A DNA stretch of 8,258 nt from Methylomarinum sp964474415 (GTDB lineage Bacteria; Pseudomonadota; Gammaproteobacteria; Methylococcales; Methylomonadaceae). Positions 7,287-8,258 of the stretch are shown piece by piece (positions within the stretch are counted from its first letter, which is position 1; the number at the start of each line of letters is the position of its first letter). The stretch is taken from NCBI GenBank assembly GCA_964474415.1, contig CAYYSO010000112.1, positions 1 to 8,258 of the forward strand, written 5' to 3'. Both the position numbers and the translations under genes were made by a program. The notes under the pieces were generated by a model, which saw only the letters and a list, made by a program, of their open reading frames with translations, did no database searches and had not been told where the DNA came from.

Positions 7287-7976
7287 ATGGAAGTCCAGGA
7301 AGTTGTCAAAGCCGTAGAAAACCTGCAAGCCAATGTATCTGCGGGAATTGTTGTTATCCTCTATTATCTGATTGTTTACTGGCCGAGGATAAAAGATGGG
7401 CTGGGTTTATCACGCAGTCGGAAATATGATCTTGACAGGGTGGAGAAAAACTACCTGCTTTTGAAATTGAGAATCGAGATTGAAAAAATTAAAAAGGATT
7501 CCGGCCTGGATAGTGAGCTGTTAGAGAAACTGGAGCTGGAAATGCAATCCAGACTGGAAGAGAAAAAAGGCACACCTTTCACAAATTTACAAAAATTTGT
7601 TGCTATTCCTCTGGTGATTCTGGTTATTCTGCAAAGTTTTCTAGAAATACATGCCATTGATAAAGGTTCTGCAAATACTGTTACAAGTATTTTATCTGGC
7701 GCTGTATTTATCATTACCACTGTTATTGTCGGTTTTTGGGGAATTCCGGTTTTGAAAAAGCAACAAAAGGGCTGGCTCAGAAAGGCTGGGTTTATAGCCT
7801 TCTGGACTTTTGGTTTTTATATTATTGTCTATGTATTGATCTTTGTTTACGCCAGTTTAGTTTTAGATGTTGAACAATTAGCAGATGCTACACTGGGTCT
7901 AATCTTTTTATCCTCGTTAGTTTGCAGTCTAATTCTGGGAATGATGGGAAGATTACCGTTTATGCGCAGGATTTGA
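7287..7976 (+). CDS. unrecognised membrane protein with coiled coil, about five membrane segments
   Basis: A 229-residue protein I do not recognise. A short N-terminal stretch precedes a first hydrophobic segment (about 17-33). Next comes a highly charged heptad-like region (about 45-95, rich in Glu, Lys and Leu) likely to form a cytoplasmic coiled coil. Four more hydrophobic segments follow at about 103-121, 132-156, 165-190 and 201-220, with basic residues KKQQKGWLRK (157-166) between the third and fourth and a basic end (MRRI). The charges suggest the coiled coil and the 157-166 loop face the cytoplasm. No enzyme motif, signal peptidase site or metal-binding cluster is seen. The GGAG ribosome site at 7278-7281 and sustained coding character support a real gene. 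It stands alone: a structured spacer lies upstream and greB converges from 3'. Base composition looks more AT-rich than the Hsp70 gene. Confidence 0.8.
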   Translation: MEVQEVVKAVENLQANVSAGIVVILYYLIVYWPRIKDGLGLSRSRKYDLDRVEKNYLLLKLRIEIEKIKKDSGLDSELLEKLELEMQSRLEEKKGTPFTNLQKFVAIPLVILVILQSFLEIHAIDKGSANTVTSILSGAVFIITTVIVGFWGIPVLKKQQKGWLRKAGFIAFWTFGFYIIVYVLIFVYASLVLDVEQLADATLGLIFLSSLVCSLILGMMGRLPFMRRI

Positions 7977-8020
7977 AAAACATTCGATTAAATAAATAGA
8001 TTGTCGCCGATGCTTCAGAG

Positions 8021-8258
8021 CTAGCGATAATTAATTTCGACCACAAAATAGCGGGCTTCCTGTAGCTCATTGCGAATAACGACCTCATCATCAACAGTCT
8101 TTTTCAATAAGGCTTTGGCTAAAGGCGAATCCAGGCTGATATAGCCTTTAGACGTGTCAATTTCATCCGGTCCGACAATCCGATAAATGATTTCCTGGCC
8201 ATTCATTTTTTCCAAAGTTACCCAGGCGCCGAAAAAAACCTGATCACGGTTGGTTGGT
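8021..8258 (-). CDS. greB: transcription elongation factor GreB, C-terminal part (5' end outside window)
   Basis: The visible 78 C-terminal residues match the FKBP-like C-terminal domain of Gre factors, which enter the RNA polymerase secondary channel and stimulate cleavage of backtracked transcripts. The frame is open across the window edge and reads VFFGAWVTLE near its start. The VFFGAWV sequence is typical of GreB rather than GreA. YRIVGPDEID, GYISLDSPLAKALL and the closing VVEINYR follow in family order. The N-terminal coiled-coil domain with the acidic catalytic tip lies beyond the window, so function cannot be fully checked. A TTG at 8215 lies inside the conserved domain and should not be taken as the start. 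The stop (TAG, 8023-8021) is 44 bp from the end of the convergent membrane-protein gene. I see no strong terminator between the two. Confidence 0.9.
   Translation of the reverse strand, partial: PTNRDQVFFGAWVTLEKMNGQEIIYRIVGPDEIDTSKGYISLDSPLAKALLKKTVDDEVVIRNELQEARYFVVEINYR

Noticed and set aside
7247..7429. 60-codon plus-strand frame overlapping the start of the membrane-protein gene
   Set aside because: It is out of frame with the longer gene, which has a better ribosome site and coherent membrane segments. The short frame has no visible family features.
8021..8215. 64-residue minus-strand gene starting at TTG 8215
   Set aside because: The same frame continues upstream to the window edge with conserved GreB sequence (VFFGAWV), so this is the 3' part of greB, not a small gene.

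Overview
The window looks like chromosomal DNA of a gammaproteobacterium of moderate GC content. The gene set (cmoA, uppP, a YdaL-type Smr protein, surE-pcm, a YqaA/DedA membrane protein, greB) is gammaproteobacterial. The order and the repeat-like intergenic spacer are reminiscent of methanotrophs of the Methylococcales. That finer placement is an inference from general familiarity, not something the sequence proves.

Layout. From 79 to 1629 two plus-strand genes lie close together: cmoA (makes carboxy-SAM for wobble-uridine modification of tRNA) and uppP (recycles undecaprenyl pyrophosphate for cell-wall synthesis). Next comes a minus-strand Smr-domain gene (1588-2157, possibly from 2226), whose 3' end overlaps uppP by 42 bp and whose 5' end abuts surE. 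From 2221 to 6969 four plus-strand genes are packed with 4-bp overlaps or a 2-bp gap: surE (nucleotidase), pcm (isoaspartyl protein repair), a YqaA/DedA-type membrane protein, and a 913-residue atypical Hsp70 with a long C-terminal extension. The spacing implies one translationally coupled operon. In many gammaproteobacteria surE-pcm is followed by nlpD and rpoS; here the Hsp70 stands in that place.

A 317-bp spacer (6970-7286) follows. It contains nested inverted repeats: a hairpin that may terminate the surE operon and a possible small MITE/REP-like element with imperfect terminal inverted repeats. After it lies an unrecognised membrane protein of about five membrane segments with a cytoplasmic coiled coil (7287-7976). 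The window closes with the C-terminal part of greB on the minus strand (8021-8258), cut by the window edge.

The surE-pcm-yqaA-Hsp70 group fits a stress and protein-maintenance theme: nucleotide turnover, repair of aged proteins, a membrane protein and a chaperone-like ATPase. I see no complete novel defence or mobile system. The best leads are the orphan Hsp70 without a J-protein or GrpE beside it, the unknown coiled-coil membrane protein, and the structured spacer.
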